Shown here: piece by piece, positions 1-8,645 of the stretch
Layout: every line of letters starts with the position of its first letter
Position numbering within the stretch: the stretch's first letter is position 1
Origin: Dysgonomonas hofstadii
GTDB lineage: Bacteria; Bacteroidota; Bacteroidia; Bacteroidales; Dysgonomonadaceae
Direction: 5' to 3'
DNA: 64,000 bases
Assembly (NCBI RefSeq): GCF_014196915.1
Contig: NZ_JACIEP010000002.1
Span: 62,001 to 126,000, forward strand
Made by a program: the position numbers and the translations under genes
Notes under the pieces: generated by a model
Told to the model about the DNA's origin: nothing
The model's database searches: none
Seen by the model: the letters and a program-made list of their open reading frames with translations, nothing else

Positions 1-370
1 CTATACCAGTACAGATAGTAGATACATTGCTGTTGATAAACTGCATAGTGTCATAAATTCCGTATCCTGCATATACCGATCCTCCGGGAGAATTGATATA
101 GATAGATATATCTTTGCCTGAATCGGCAGAGTCGAGATACAGCAATTGCGCCTGTATTACATTGGCAGTATAATCATCGACCTGTGTTCCGAGGAAGATA
201 ATCCTGTCCATCATCAAACGGGAGAACACGTCCATCTGTGCCACGTTCAGCTGGCGTTCTTCTATAATAGTGGGTGATATATAACTACTGGTGATATCTA
301 TATATTTATCTAGTGCCAGGCCGTTCATTCCTAAATGCTTGGTAGCATATTTCTTAAAATCATTATTCAT
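1..370 (-). CDS. clpP: ATP-dependent Clp protease proteolytic subunit ClpP (N-terminal part)
   Basis: This is the N-terminal 123 residues of the ClpP serine peptidase, the barrel that degrades proteins fed to it by ClpX or ClpA/C in the cytoplasm. The window edge cuts the gene. Visible are the conserved stretch [12 protein letters not shown], the segment around QAQLLYLD, and the oxyanion-hole loop [10 protein letters not shown]. The reading stops at ICTGI, just before the catalytic Ser would appear. The ATG at 370 is the first in frame. It lies downstream of tig in the same orientation, the usual tig-clpP order, but a strong terminator at 511-537 suggests clpP has its own promoter. Confidence 0.95.
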   Translation of the reverse strand, partial: MNNDFKKYATKHLGMNGLALDKYIDITSSYISPTIIEERQLNVAQMDVFSRLMMDRIIFLGTQVDDYTANVIQAQLLYLDSADSGKDISIYINSPGGSVYAGYGIYDTMQFINSNVSTICTGI

Positions 371-454
371 ATTGTTTCCTTTTTTAGTTTTAAAACTGTT
401 ATTGTCACTCTAAATATATCAACAATTATCGTGCCATACAGCTGACAGGATTAA

Positions 455-462
455 CAAAGTTA
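455..462 (-). promoter_or_regulatory. Candidate -7 element for clpP
   Basis: Read on the minus strand this is TAACTTTG, a match to the Bacteroidetes -7 consensus TAnnTTTG. It lies 84 bases upstream of the clpP ATG and beyond the tig terminator. No TTTG is seen at the expected -33 distance, so the call rests on one element. Confidence 0.35.
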
Positions 463-510
463 AAAATAAAAACAGATACACCATAAAACCAATTACATTT
501 TATAAAAAAC

Positions 511-537
511 GGGCAGGATATTAAAAATATCCTGCCC
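511..537 (-). terminator. Intrinsic terminator of tig
   Basis: A perfect 12-bp stem (GGGCAGGATATT and its complement) with a 3-nt loop is followed on the minus strand by a run of T. It begins 21 bases after the tig stop codon and separates tig from clpP. Confidence 0.85.
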
Positions 538-558
538 GCCCTTTATATTAGAAACAAA

Positions 559-1953
559 TTATTCGTTTTCTTCTTTTACCTCTTCTTTGGTTTCTTCTGT
601 TTCAAAGAATTTACGGAACTCATCAAGACTGATTTCTTTTTCTGTCAGTCCTAGTTTCGTTTTCAAAGCATCGATGATCTTATTTTCCATTGCCCTGTCG
701 AGTAGGTTGCGAGCGTTATCTTTATTTTTCAGCATATCATTCGCATAGTTCTCCACCATTTCATCAGGCAGATTCATCATGCCATACTGGGCAAACTGTG
801 CTCTGGCAGCCTGCATAGCAATAGTCTTCATATCTTCGTTTTCGATCTTTATTTCATAATCTTTAGCTATTTGCTCTTTTATAAGATGGAATTTCAGATC
901 GGATATAATTTTAGGGAAGTCCTGATCAAGCGATTCGGCAGTTCTTTCTTCGCCTGTAGTCATCAGCCATCTCTTAAGGAAAGCTTCGGGGAACTCAAGA
1001 TCGCCAACTTTCTTTTCCAGCAACTCTTTTGCATCGAGAAGGAATTTATAGTCGCTGTCAGGGGCAAATTGCTCAGAGATAATATCTTTTACCTTTGCCT
1101 TAAATTCTTCGGCATCCTTTACTGTTCCTGCGCCAAACACTTTATCGAATAAGTCCTGATCAAGATCAGCTTCTTTGTAACGGGTAACTTCTGTCACTTC
1201 AAAATTGAACTCGGCTGCAATCGCCTCTACTTCATCTTTTTGTATGTGTAATAAAGATGATATTTCAGTCTCATTTCCTTCATAAGCTTTTCCGGGATTG
1301 AATTTGATCACATCACCGGTTTTTGCACCTACAAATTTAGCCTGCTCTTCAGCATCTTTCATATATGATGGCATAACAACTCCGGCTTCTACTTTTATAC
1401 CGCCTTCTTTCACGTTACCATCTTCGAGCTCGCTGATCACACCTCTTATCAGGTCTGTTTCTTTAGCACCTTCTTCTACTTTATCATATTTGCCATAATT
1501 GGCTTTGTATGATTCTATTTGTTTGTCGACATGCTCTTCGTCAACAGTTATTTTGTAGTAATTAAGTTTATCTTTCTTTGTTAAAGACAATTTGATCTCC
1601 GGAGCAAGTGCTATATCAAAGAAAAATTCATAATCGCCTTCCGTTGCAAAATCTATTGGCTGTTGCTTTTCTTCGTTTGGCAGAGGTTCACCCAATACAT
1701 TCAGTTTGTTTTCCTGTATATATTTATAAAGGTTTTCTCCGACCAGTTTATTGATCTCTTCGGCCATTATTGATTTTCCATACATTTTTTTCACCATACC
1801 TACAGGCACGGTTCCCGGACGGAATCCCGGTATATTTGCTTTTTTGCGGAAAGTTTTAAGTGCATCGTTCAGTTTTTCCTGATAATCATCTTTTGCGACA
1901 CTGATCTGTAAAATAGCATTTACACTGTCAACATTTGTGAGAGATACGTTCAT
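559..1953 (-). CDS. tig: Trigger factor, ribosome-associated chaperone
   Basis: Trigger factor binds the ribosome near the exit tunnel and holds nascent chains. The N-terminal ribosome-binding domain (about residues 1-145) carries the docking loop GFRPGTVP at 43-50, corresponding to the GFRxGxxP signature. A middle region (about 155-245) occupies the FKBP-like PPIase position but is diverged, as I recall is common in Bacteroidetes. The C-terminal helical chaperone arms follow and end in a Glu/Lys-rich tail. At 464 aa it is slightly longer than the usual 430-450. The single ATG at 1953 fits. The leader contains a promoter and an intrinsic hairpin, described separately. Confidence 0.95.
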   Translation of the reverse strand: MNVSLTNVDSVNAILQISVAKDDYQEKLNDALKTFRKKANIPGFRPGTVPVGMVKKMYGKSIMAEEINKLVGENLYKYIQENKLNVLGEPLPNEEKQQPIDFATEGDYEFFFDIALAPEIKLSLTKKDKLNYYKITVDEEHVDKQIESYKANYGKYDKVEEGAKETDLIRGVISELEDGNVKEGGIKVEAGVVMPSYMKDAEEQAKFVGAKTGDVIKFNPGKAYEGNETEISSLLHIQKDEVEAIAAEFNFEVTEVTRYKEADLDQDLFDKVFGAGTVKDAEEFKAKVKDIISEQFAPDSDYKFLLDAKELLEKKVGDLEFPEAFLKRWLMTTGEERTAESLDQDFPKIISDLKFHLIKEQIAKDYEIKIENEDMKTIAMQAARAQFAQYGMMNLPDEMVENYANDMLKNKDNARNLLDRAMENKIIDALKTKLGLTEKEISLDEFRKFFETEETKEEVKEENE

Positions 1954-2004
1954 CTTAACGGATTTATATTAATATTCTATTCTTCAAAGATTTATTCAAA
2001 AAAA

Positions 2005-2026
2005 GAAAAGCACCGAGATGCTTCTC
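2005..2026 (-). terminator. Intrinsic terminator hairpin in the tig leader
   Basis: On the minus strand GAGAAGCA, a 6-nt loop and TGCTTTTC form an 8-bp stem with one G-U pair, followed by seven consecutive T (2004-1998). It could end transcripts of the gene at 2150-3031. However, it lies downstream of a well-formed promoter at 2040-2070, so it also sits in the tig 5' leader. Confidence 0.7.
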
Positions 2027-2039
2027 ATTTTTGGTGGTG

Positions 2040-2070
2040 CAAAAATACTCTTATTCTTGTAATATTCAAA
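2040..2070 (-). promoter_or_regulatory. Promoter for tig
   Basis: On the minus strand TTTG (2070-2067), a 19-nt spacer and TATTTTTG (2047-2040) match the Bacteroidetes -33/-7 consensus. Transcription would start near 2033, about 80 bases before the tig ATG and just ahead of the hairpin at 2005-2026. Confidence 0.6.
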
Positions 2071-2149
2071 GAGAAATGAGAAAAGAATATATGTTTAATT
2101 TATTTAAAAGACAGATAGTCCGATCATTCTACGATACTACATAATTAAA

Positions 2150-3031
2150 TTATTTTGATCGTGGAATCGTAAAATTTATCCCTAATGCAAGAAAATCAAA
2201 TCTATTTATTCTGTCATAGGATAATCTTAAGCCCCACTTATTACTATAAATAAAACTTTGAGCATATACAGAATATATCCAATAGTCGCCATAATATCCG
2301 GCTGAAAGGCCTGAATAAAGTTTATTGTAAAGCAAAACTTTTTGAATACCGAAACTTACTCCTAAATTGTCATGTTCGTTTAAGGATTGAAAACCTGCTC
2401 TTAAAATAATATCAGAGTTTATAAATCCCAGATATTTCACTCCTGTGATACTTATATTCCGATATTTAAATCGATCTTTCCCGGAATAATGAACCTGATC
2501 ATATTCCAATGTGATTTTATCAATATGTCTTGTGGGATATAACCAACCGATAGCGCCACCAAAACCATAATCTTTATTGAATCCTGTTCGAAATGACGCT
2601 TTATAAATAAACCTGTCGGGAAAATCTTCGAAATGAATCAATGGCTGTTCATCATAACCATTACTGAACCGTACTCCGAATTTTGAGTTAATAAAGTCGT
2701 AATCTGCCCCAACGGTTATCCACTTTGAAGTATAGTCATAATAACCTAATCTTACAATTTGCTCTATATCGCTTGTGATCTTAAAAGACTGACATTCAAA
2801 GCCAAGCATGGAAATAATCAAGACACATGTGTCTTTTAATGTTACAATTTCAAATTTCCCATCTATATCCGAAAACACATGATTGCCTGTTCCTTCTTCC
2901 TGTATTTGTGCTCCTATAATTAACTCTTCATTATTATTCTTATCCACAACTGTCCCTGATATTTTTCTTTGAGAAAAAGCTACAGTTGAGTAAAGAAATA
3001 ATATAAGTAAAACAAGATGCTTTTCTCTCAT
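2150..3031 (-). CDS. Exported protein with carboxypeptidase-regulatory-like domain, unknown function
   Basis: A signal peptide (MREKHLVLLILFLYSTVAFS) is followed by a carboxypeptidase-regulatory-like beta-sandwich domain (about residues 22-105, beginning KISGTVVDKNN and containing SDIDGKFEI), as found at the N-terminus of SusC/TonB proteins. The remaining ~185 residues are rich in aromatic and alternating polar residues, suggesting a small outer-membrane beta-barrel, but there is no TonB plug. The frame extends to a TTG at 3052, but the ATG at 3031 gives a clean signal peptide. It starts 21 bases after the S41 protease gene, so the two are probably cotranscribed. No specific function can be named. 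Confidence 0.75.
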   Translation of the reverse strand: MREKHLVLLILFLYSTVAFSQRKISGTVVDKNNNEELIIGAQIQEEGTGNHVFSDIDGKFEIVTLKDTCVLIISMLGFECQSFKITSDIEQIVRLGYYDYTSKWITVGADYDFINSKFGVRFSNGYDEQPLIHFEDFPDRFIYKASFRTGFNKDYGFGGAIGWLYPTRHIDKITLEYDQVHYSGKDRFKYRNISITGVKYLGFINSDIILRAGFQSLNEHDNLGVSFGIQKVLLYNKLYSGLSAGYYGDYWIYSVYAQSFIYSNKWGLRLSYDRINRFDFLALGINFTIPRSK

Positions 3032-3052
3032 TGTTCCCCAATTAATCAGCAA

Positions 3053-5284
3053 TCATTTCATGGCATTTTTTATTATATCCATGGCCTTTTCCAGTACCTC
3101 ATCTTCCCCTTTTTTAATACCGTTTATTGTAGGTCTTACTACCACATCGGGCACAATACCGACCCGTTGTGTATCTGTGCCATCGGGATAGAAGATTCCT
3201 ATACCAGAGATCATTGTACGTAAACCTCCCGGTAAAACTATGCCAGAAACATTGCCATCTGCTCCGGCTGTTGTACTGCCTGCAATAGTTGTATTCTTCC
3301 CGGCACGGAATGCCATAGTCGTATATTCAGCCTGACTTTGGCTAAATTCATTTACCAATACAACCAGTTTTCCCTGATAAGTTTCTTTGCCTTTTGGTAT
3401 TTTATTGGGTCCTCTGAAAATAAATTCTCCGGGATTATTTACATTCCCTTGTGTGAATTTTACAAATGGCACAGTATCTGCCACAAAATAAGAACCCAGC
3501 GCAAACGGCACGAACGTGGATGGATAATTGCGGATATCTATAATAATCCCTTTTGTATCTTTAAATACTTCTTTAATTTCAGGAATGTCGTTGTTAGTAA
3601 TAGAAGCTAATGTCACATAACCGATATTACCATCCAGAAGTTTGTAACATTTTTCTTCTTTATTCACCTTATACCAATGATACATTTTTAACTTGTTCCT
3701 ATCATATAGAGGTAGGTCTTTTTGCTTTTTCAGTCCGGCAGATTCATATTTTATATTTACAGACTCTTTGTTTGAACGTAATATATCACCTGAAATATCC
3801 CTGAGCATCGCAGCATCGTTTGAAGCAGGGTAATAAATGCGCAGGCTATCTACTATCGATCCTACAGCTTTTCTTTCTATATGGGTGATTATATCTCCCA
3901 CCTGCAATCCGGCATCTTCCGAATATTCGGGATTATAATAGTCAGTTACAACGAGCTTATTCTCTATAAACTGAACTCTGAAAGGAGCATATTTATTTCC
4001 TCGTAGTTCTGCAATTTTATTTCCCCCACCCCACAAGTTTGCGTGCGTATCCTGTATATCACCGATAAGGCGCAATGCGGCCAACTCATATTCCAATTCG
4101 TTTTGCGCCGAAATGAATATTGGAATATATTCTCTGAGAACTTTATTCCAATCCTTATCGGTCAGATATTTAGCAGGAAAAAAATAGTGTATCATATTCC
4201 AGTACCGAAATAACGATAACAATCTGAATCCGGCATCAGGATATGGCATATTTGAGTATGAATTTTCATTCTTAAATTCCGGATTACCTACATTAGGAAA
4301 CATTCCAATATAGAAATGTTCGCCTTGATGACGGTTTTCATATAAATATCTTATTTTATTAATTAAATCAGGACTTATACTTTTACTATCTACCCACGAC
4401 AAATCGGGTTTTATAAAAGCACTGTCAGGTGTTTGTTTACACTCTGTGCAAGGGGATACTTTCCCATATTTATCTATCCATGAAACAAGTAGTTTATTCC
4501 TTTCGGTTACGTTATTAACTTTTAGATATTCAGGTAAAAACCGGAACAATTCGTAATCCCAATTGTAATTTCCTTTTCCTACTTCGGGATGATGATATTT
4601 TATAAAACCCCATAGCTTACCTAACAGTTCTAAATTATTAATTAGTTGTTCATTCAGTTCCGGAAATGTTATATTGGAACCATTGTAAAATTCCTCATCT
4701 TTCTCCGCAGGCAATAATGGTTTCTGATAAATAGGCGCATCATAAATATCTTTTCCATCAATCGTGACATGCAAATCATCAAGCCACATTTTACCCTTTC
4801 CCACCAATAAGCCACCTATGACTATTTGCTTCGTTTTGCGCGGATTCATAGTCAAAGTAACCTCATATCTTGTCCAGTCGGTGGTACCTTCAACTCCCCT
4901 GCTGTGCATATTATCAAATGCAACCTCCGGATCTATTCTCATCCATAGTCCGGCATATCCATCAGAAACGTTTTCGGTCTTTATATATCCTGATAGTGTA
5001 ATCAGCTTCCCTTCATAATTGTGCGGAAGAGCAAAAGACAAAGCTTTATAATCCGTCGCTTTCCCATCCTGATGTTCAATTACGGCAGAATATTTTCCTG
5101 CATGCGATGTCGTTGAGTCCGGATATATCAAATAATCCGAACTACCAAAGAAATGCCAATTCGCAGGATATTTACCTTTATATTCTTCAAAACTGAAATT
5201 ATAATCAGCCTCATCATTTTTTGTTTGTGAGCATGCACATAAAGCTATAGAAGCTATTAAAATGGTAAATATTATTTTTTTCAT
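3053..5284 (-). CDS. S41 family C-terminal-processing-like peptidase, lipoprotein
   Basis: This 743-aa protein starts with a lipoprotein signal (lipidated Cys probably residue 18, in LCACSQT). A jelly-roll-like domain (about 25-180) follows, then a helical linker region, a PDZ-like segment around residues 440-480 (GLQVGDIITHI) and the S41 peptidase core. The core carries NEFSQSQAE near residue 648 with the expected Ser nucleophile, then a Gly-rich TTAGADGNVSG. Tail-specific peptidases of this type cleave unfolded or tagged envelope proteins. The partner gene at 2150-3031 follows at 21 bases. Substrate unknown. Confidence 0.8.
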   Translation of the reverse strand: MKKIIFTILIASIALCACSQTKNDEADYNFSFEEYKGKYPANWHFFGSSDYLIYPDSTTSHAGKYSAVIEHQDGKATDYKALSFALPHNYEGKLITLSGYIKTENVSDGYAGLWMRIDPEVAFDNMHSRGVEGTTDWTRYEVTLTMNPRKTKQIVIGGLLVGKGKMWLDDLHVTIDGKDIYDAPIYQKPLLPAEKDEEFYNGSNITFPELNEQLINNLELLGKLWGFIKYHHPEVGKGNYNWDYELFRFLPEYLKVNNVTERNKLLVSWIDKYGKVSPCTECKQTPDSAFIKPDLSWVDSKSISPDLINKIRYLYENRHQGEHFYIGMFPNVGNPEFKNENSYSNMPYPDAGFRLLSLFRYWNMIHYFFPAKYLTDKDWNKVLREYIPIFISAQNELEYELAALRLIGDIQDTHANLWGGGNKIAELRGNKYAPFRVQFIENKLVVTDYYNPEYSEDAGLQVGDIITHIERKAVGSIVDSLRIYYPASNDAAMLRDISGDILRSNKESVNIKYESAGLKKQKDLPLYDRNKLKMYHWYKVNKEEKCYKLLDGNIGYVTLASITNNDIPEIKEVFKDTKGIIIDIRNYPSTFVPFALGSYFVADTVPFVKFTQGNVNNPGEFIFRGPNKIPKGKETYQGKLVVLVNEFSQSQAEYTTMAFRAGKNTTIAGSTTAGADGNVSGIVLPGGLRTMISGIGIFYPDGTDTQRVGIVPDVVVRPTINGIKKGEDEVLEKAMDIIKNAMK

Positions 5285-5426
5285 CTTATATCAGGTATTA
5301 AAGGTTTTGCGATATAATCGGGCTGTTATTTCGGAAATAGACGTATCAATGTTCTCTAAAAGTATAGAATATCTTTGACATTTCGTTAAATATATGTTGC
5401 AAAACATATTTCTAATAAAAAAATAT

Positions 5427-5434
5427 TAACTTTG
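5427..5434 (+). promoter_or_regulatory. Candidate -7 element for the Crp/Fnr-GH3 operon
   Basis: TAACTTTG matches TAnnTTTG, 46 bases upstream of the ATG at 5481. The nearest TTG upstream (5397-5399) is 27 bases away, longer than the usual spacer, so support is partial. Confidence 0.35.
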
Positions 5435-5480
5435 TTATGTGATTAACCTAAGAACCTGACTTATATCATTGAGCTTTTTT

Positions 5481-6182
5481 ATGGTGAAAGATAGTAGTAA
5501 TGTTGTAAGCATATCCGAATGTATCCCTGAAATCTGGAAACTGCTGAGTAGCAAAGAAAGGGATTTAATATCTTCTAGTGCAAGAATCGTCGACTTTAAG
5601 AAGAATGAGATAATCTACCGTGAGGAGGAAACCCCTCAGGATTTGATGTGTCTTTGCCGTGGTAAAGTGAAGATATATAAAGACGGTGTTGGCGGCAGAA
5701 GCCAGATAATAAGAATGATACGCACTACGCAGTATTTCGGTTACCGCGCCTATTTTGCAAAAGAACCATATGTGACCGCAGCGTCGGCTTTCGAAGCTTC
5801 CACCATTTGCTTTATTCCCATGCAAATAATCGAGGATATAGTATTTGCCAACTCTAAACTGGGCATGTTCTTTATAAGGGAACTATCCACTGACCTGGGG
5901 ATCGCTGACGAACGGGTAGTTAATCTCACACAAAAACATATCAGAGGGCGTCTTGCAGAATCCCTTATTTTCCTAATCGAAAATTACGGACTGGAAGAAG
6001 ATGGCGCTACCATTAGTATATATCTGTCGAGGGAAGACCTGGCTAATCTATCGAATATGACAACGTCGAATGCGATCCGCACATTATCTACATTTGTCGA
6101 TGAGCACATCATCGCTTTAGATGGCCGCAAAATTAAGATAATAGACGAAGACAAACTGAGAAAGATAAGCAAAATAGGATGA
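5481..6182 (+). CDS. Crp/Fnr family transcriptional regulator
   Basis: This is a 233-aa regulator of the CRP/FNR superfamily. The N-terminal half is a cyclic-nucleotide-binding-like beta-roll (about residues 15-125), containing IIYREEETPQDLMCLCRGKVKIY. A dimerisation helix follows, then a winged helix-turn-helix (about 155-215, LSREDLANLSNMTTSNAIRT compressed around the recognition helix). I see no FNR-type four-Cys iron-sulfur signature. The frame extends to a TTG at 5469; the ATG at 5481 is preferred. It overlaps the next gene by 4 bases (ATGA), so they are translationally coupled and the regulator probably responds to or controls that enzyme. Confidence 0.85.
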   Translation: MVKDSSNVVSISECIPEIWKLLSSKERDLISSSARIVDFKKNEIIYREEETPQDLMCLCRGKVKIYKDGVGGRSQIIRMIRTTQYFGYRAYFAKEPYVTAASAFEASTICFIPMQIIEDIVFANSKLGMFFIRELSTDLGIADERVVNLTQKHIRGRLAESLIFLIENYGLEEDGATISIYLSREDLANLSNMTTSNAIRTLSTFVDEHIIALDGRKIKIIDEDKLRKISKIG

Positions 6183-7690
6183 TCACCCGCATTGCTCATA
6201 AGTATCTGGATTATAAATACAGGGAAGTTGCCTGTTTTATAGAAAATCCGATCCGGGCGCAAGAAGAAATACTATCCTACCTACTCCGTAACGGAGCACA
6301 AACCTATATAGGCCAGCAATTTAAATTTCCGGAAATTAAGAATAAAGATGATTTCAGGTACAATGTACCTGTTTTTCATTACGAAGATTTACGTCCTTAT
6401 CTGGATAAAATACTGGTCGACAAACGACAGAATGTACTCTGGAACAAGCCTGTAAACTGGTTTGCCATGTCGTCGGGGACTACCGAAGACAAAAGTAAAT
6501 ATATCCCGGTCACAAAAGAATCGCTCACAGGCGGACATTACAAATGTGGGGAACAAATGCTCGCCATATACGGACGGGCAAATCCGGATGCTAAATTCTT
6601 TTTTGGAAAGACGCTTGTACTTGGAGGGAGCAAACAGATAAACAGAATAGGAGACGGAGTTTTCACCGGAGATATTTCAGCAATACTCATCAAGAATCTT
6701 TACTTCTGGGCGAAACGTAGCCGTACTCCGGAAAGTATTTCATTGCTGCCCGACTGGGAAGTAAAGCTTCAGGCGCTTACAGATTATGCTGTAAAGAATG
6801 ATGTCAGGGCATTTATGGGTGTTCCGTCGTGGTTGATGGTTCTGCTGAAAAAGATAAAAGCCGACACCGGAAGGGAACTGACCGATATATGGCCCAATCT
6901 CGAAGTATTTTTCCATGGCGGTGTTAGTTTCACCCCATTCGAAGAACAATACCGGAAGATCATACAAAAGCCCGATATGTGGTATTGGGAAACATATAAT
7001 GCTTCGGAAGGATTCTTCGGTGTACAGTTCGAAGCCGGTTCGAAAGAAATGCTTCTGATGTTGGATAGCAATATCTATTACGAATTTATGCCGATGAGCG
7101 AATGGGATAAGGAGAATCCTAAAACATTAACTCTCGACGAAGTAAAAACAGGAGAAAATTATGCTATACTGATCTCTACAAACGGCGGGCTTTGGCGCTA
7201 CATGATAGGAGATACAATCGAGTTCACTTCCACAAATCCATACCTGTTCCATATAACCGGACGTACAAAAAATTTCATCAATGCCTTTGGCGAAGAGATC
7301 ATAATAGATAATGCAGAAAAAGCACTCTCTGCCGCATGCCTGCTAACAGGTGCACAGATAACTGAATACACGGCTGCTCCGGTTTATTTCGGCGATAATA
7401 ATACCGGTGCTCACGAATGGCTGATAGAATTTGCCACAGAACCTGATAGCCTTGAAAAATTCACTCTGGCTTTGGATGAGAACCTGAAGAAGGTAAATTC
7501 CGATTACGAAGCGAAACGTTCTTACAACCTGTCTTTAGGATTACCAATTGTAAGAAATCTGCCAAAAGGCACTTTTAATGAATGGATGAAATCGATCGGG
7601 AAGCTCGGCGGGCAGAATAAAGTACCACGATTGTCGAATAACAGGGATTATATGGACAGGCTTTTGGCTTTCACAAAGAAGAGTCATTAG
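6179..7690 (+). CDS. GH3 auxin-responsive promoter family acyl-adenylating protein
   Basis: A 503-aa member of the GH3 family (ANL-like adenylate-forming enzymes). Plant members join amino acids to jasmonate or auxin; bacterial members are mostly uncharacterised. Visible motifs are the ATP-binding loop MSSGTTEDKSKYIP (about residues 99-112), ETYNASEGFFGVQ near 270, and RYMIGDTIEF near 340 followed by HITGRTKNFINAFGEE, the hinge into the C-terminal domain. Length is normal for the family. It is coupled to the Crp/Fnr gene by a 4-base overlap. The substrate cannot be read from the sequence. Confidence 0.85.
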   Translation: MITRIAHKYLDYKYREVACFIENPIRAQEEILSYLLRNGAQTYIGQQFKFPEIKNKDDFRYNVPVFHYEDLRPYLDKILVDKRQNVLWNKPVNWFAMSSGTTEDKSKYIPVTKESLTGGHYKCGEQMLAIYGRANPDAKFFFGKTLVLGGSKQINRIGDGVFTGDISAILIKNLYFWAKRSRTPESISLLPDWEVKLQALTDYAVKNDVRAFMGVPSWLMVLLKKIKADTGRELTDIWPNLEVFFHGGVSFTPFEEQYRKIIQKPDMWYWETYNASEGFFGVQFEAGSKEMLLMLDSNIYYEFMPMSEWDKENPKTLTLDEVKTGENYAILISTNGGLWRYMIGDTIEFTSTNPYLFHITGRTKNFINAFGEEIIIDNAEKALSAACLLTGAQITEYTAAPVYFGDNNTGAHEWLIEFATEPDSLEKFTLALDENLKKVNSDYEAKRSYNLSLGLPIVRNLPKGTFNEWMKSIGKLGGQNKVPRLSNNRDYMDRLLAFTKKSH

Positions 7691-7692
7691 TT

Positions 7693-8610
7693 CTAATCGG
7701 TCAAACTACATTCTTCAAACACATATCCATTTGTAGCTTTGCTGACTCTACTGATAAACGGATATTTTTTCAAAAGACCGGACACTTCCTCTATATTATT
7801 GTTATTGCTTAATAATTGCACATAATAATAGGGAGAGCACGATTCTGCAAATAGATAATCAACGCCCAAAGTATTCACCTGGCTTATAAGAGAGTCCATA
7901 TTCGTTTTGGCCGGAAAGTAATACAAACGTGATATTTTATTTGTTTTAAAATCTACATACTTTGTTTCATTCGTTGTCGTACGATGAATAAATGAAGTTT
8001 CGACAGGCTGAACATAAAATTTAATTTTTTCTTCTATCTCTTTAAACCTTTCTTCCGAGCCATCTAAATTTTCATCATCTGTATAATGTTCGCAATATGT
8101 AAGCTTCAATTTAGGGTATTGCTCTTCCTGAAATCCCAGCATAAAAGCATATAAGCCACCTTCTTTCAGGAATTTTATTATCGAATCAGAAGGCATATGG
8201 ACATCTATCTGCAGATTATAAACGTAATGAGTAGGAGTATCTCTTATCCGTCCGGTCAATCCTCTCATTATAGTTTTAATATCCTCATTATATTTTTCGT
8301 ATGTATCTGTTTCGGTATTCAGAATCCGGGAATAAAGTAACTCATTCTTTTCATTAAAGAATTGTATCTGGTAGTCATATCCACACTTACACAATTCTTT
8401 CAATTCATTGCCGACAAGAAGTTTCTCAAGCCGATCTATTTCTAAAGAATCCGTGATCATTATCGCATTATTATCCGCATCTTCCCAAAAGTAATTATTG
8501 GCAAAAACGATATATTGCGTTTTACCTGCCAGAGGTGTATCATTTCCTTTACAGTTTACAAACAACAACAGATTACAGATAACGATTAAAAGAATAATAA
8601 ACCTTTTCAT
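7693..8610 (-). CDS. Putative lipoprotein, unknown function
   Basis: A 305-aa protein with a lipoprotein signal (MKRFIILLIVICNLLLFVNC). The body contains short charged and aromatic segments with no motif I recognise. The frame extends to 8658, overlapping the end of the gene at 8646-9686, but the ATG at 8610 starts a proper signal peptide and removes the overlap. It lies tail-to-tail with the GH3 gene, with only 2 bases between stop codons, and 35 bases downstream of the ferredoxin gene, with which it may be cotranscribed. Confidence 0.65.
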   Translation of the reverse strand: MKRFIILLIVICNLLLFVNCKGNDTPLAGKTQYIVFANNYFWEDADNNAIMITDSLEIDRLEKLLVGNELKELCKCGYDYQIQFFNEKNELLYSRILNTETDTYEKYNEDIKTIMRGLTGRIRDTPTHYVYNLQIDVHMPSDSIIKFLKEGGLYAFMLGFQEEQYPKLKLTYCEHYTDDENLDGSEERFKEIEEKIKFYVQPVETSFIHRTTTNETKYVDFKTNKISRLYYFPAKTNMDSLISQVNTLGVDYLFAESCSPYYYVQLLSNNNNIEEVSGLLKKYPFISRVSKATNGYVFEECSLTD

Positions 8611-8645
8611 AATAGCAGATTTTACAATAACTCTCACCCTTTCCT

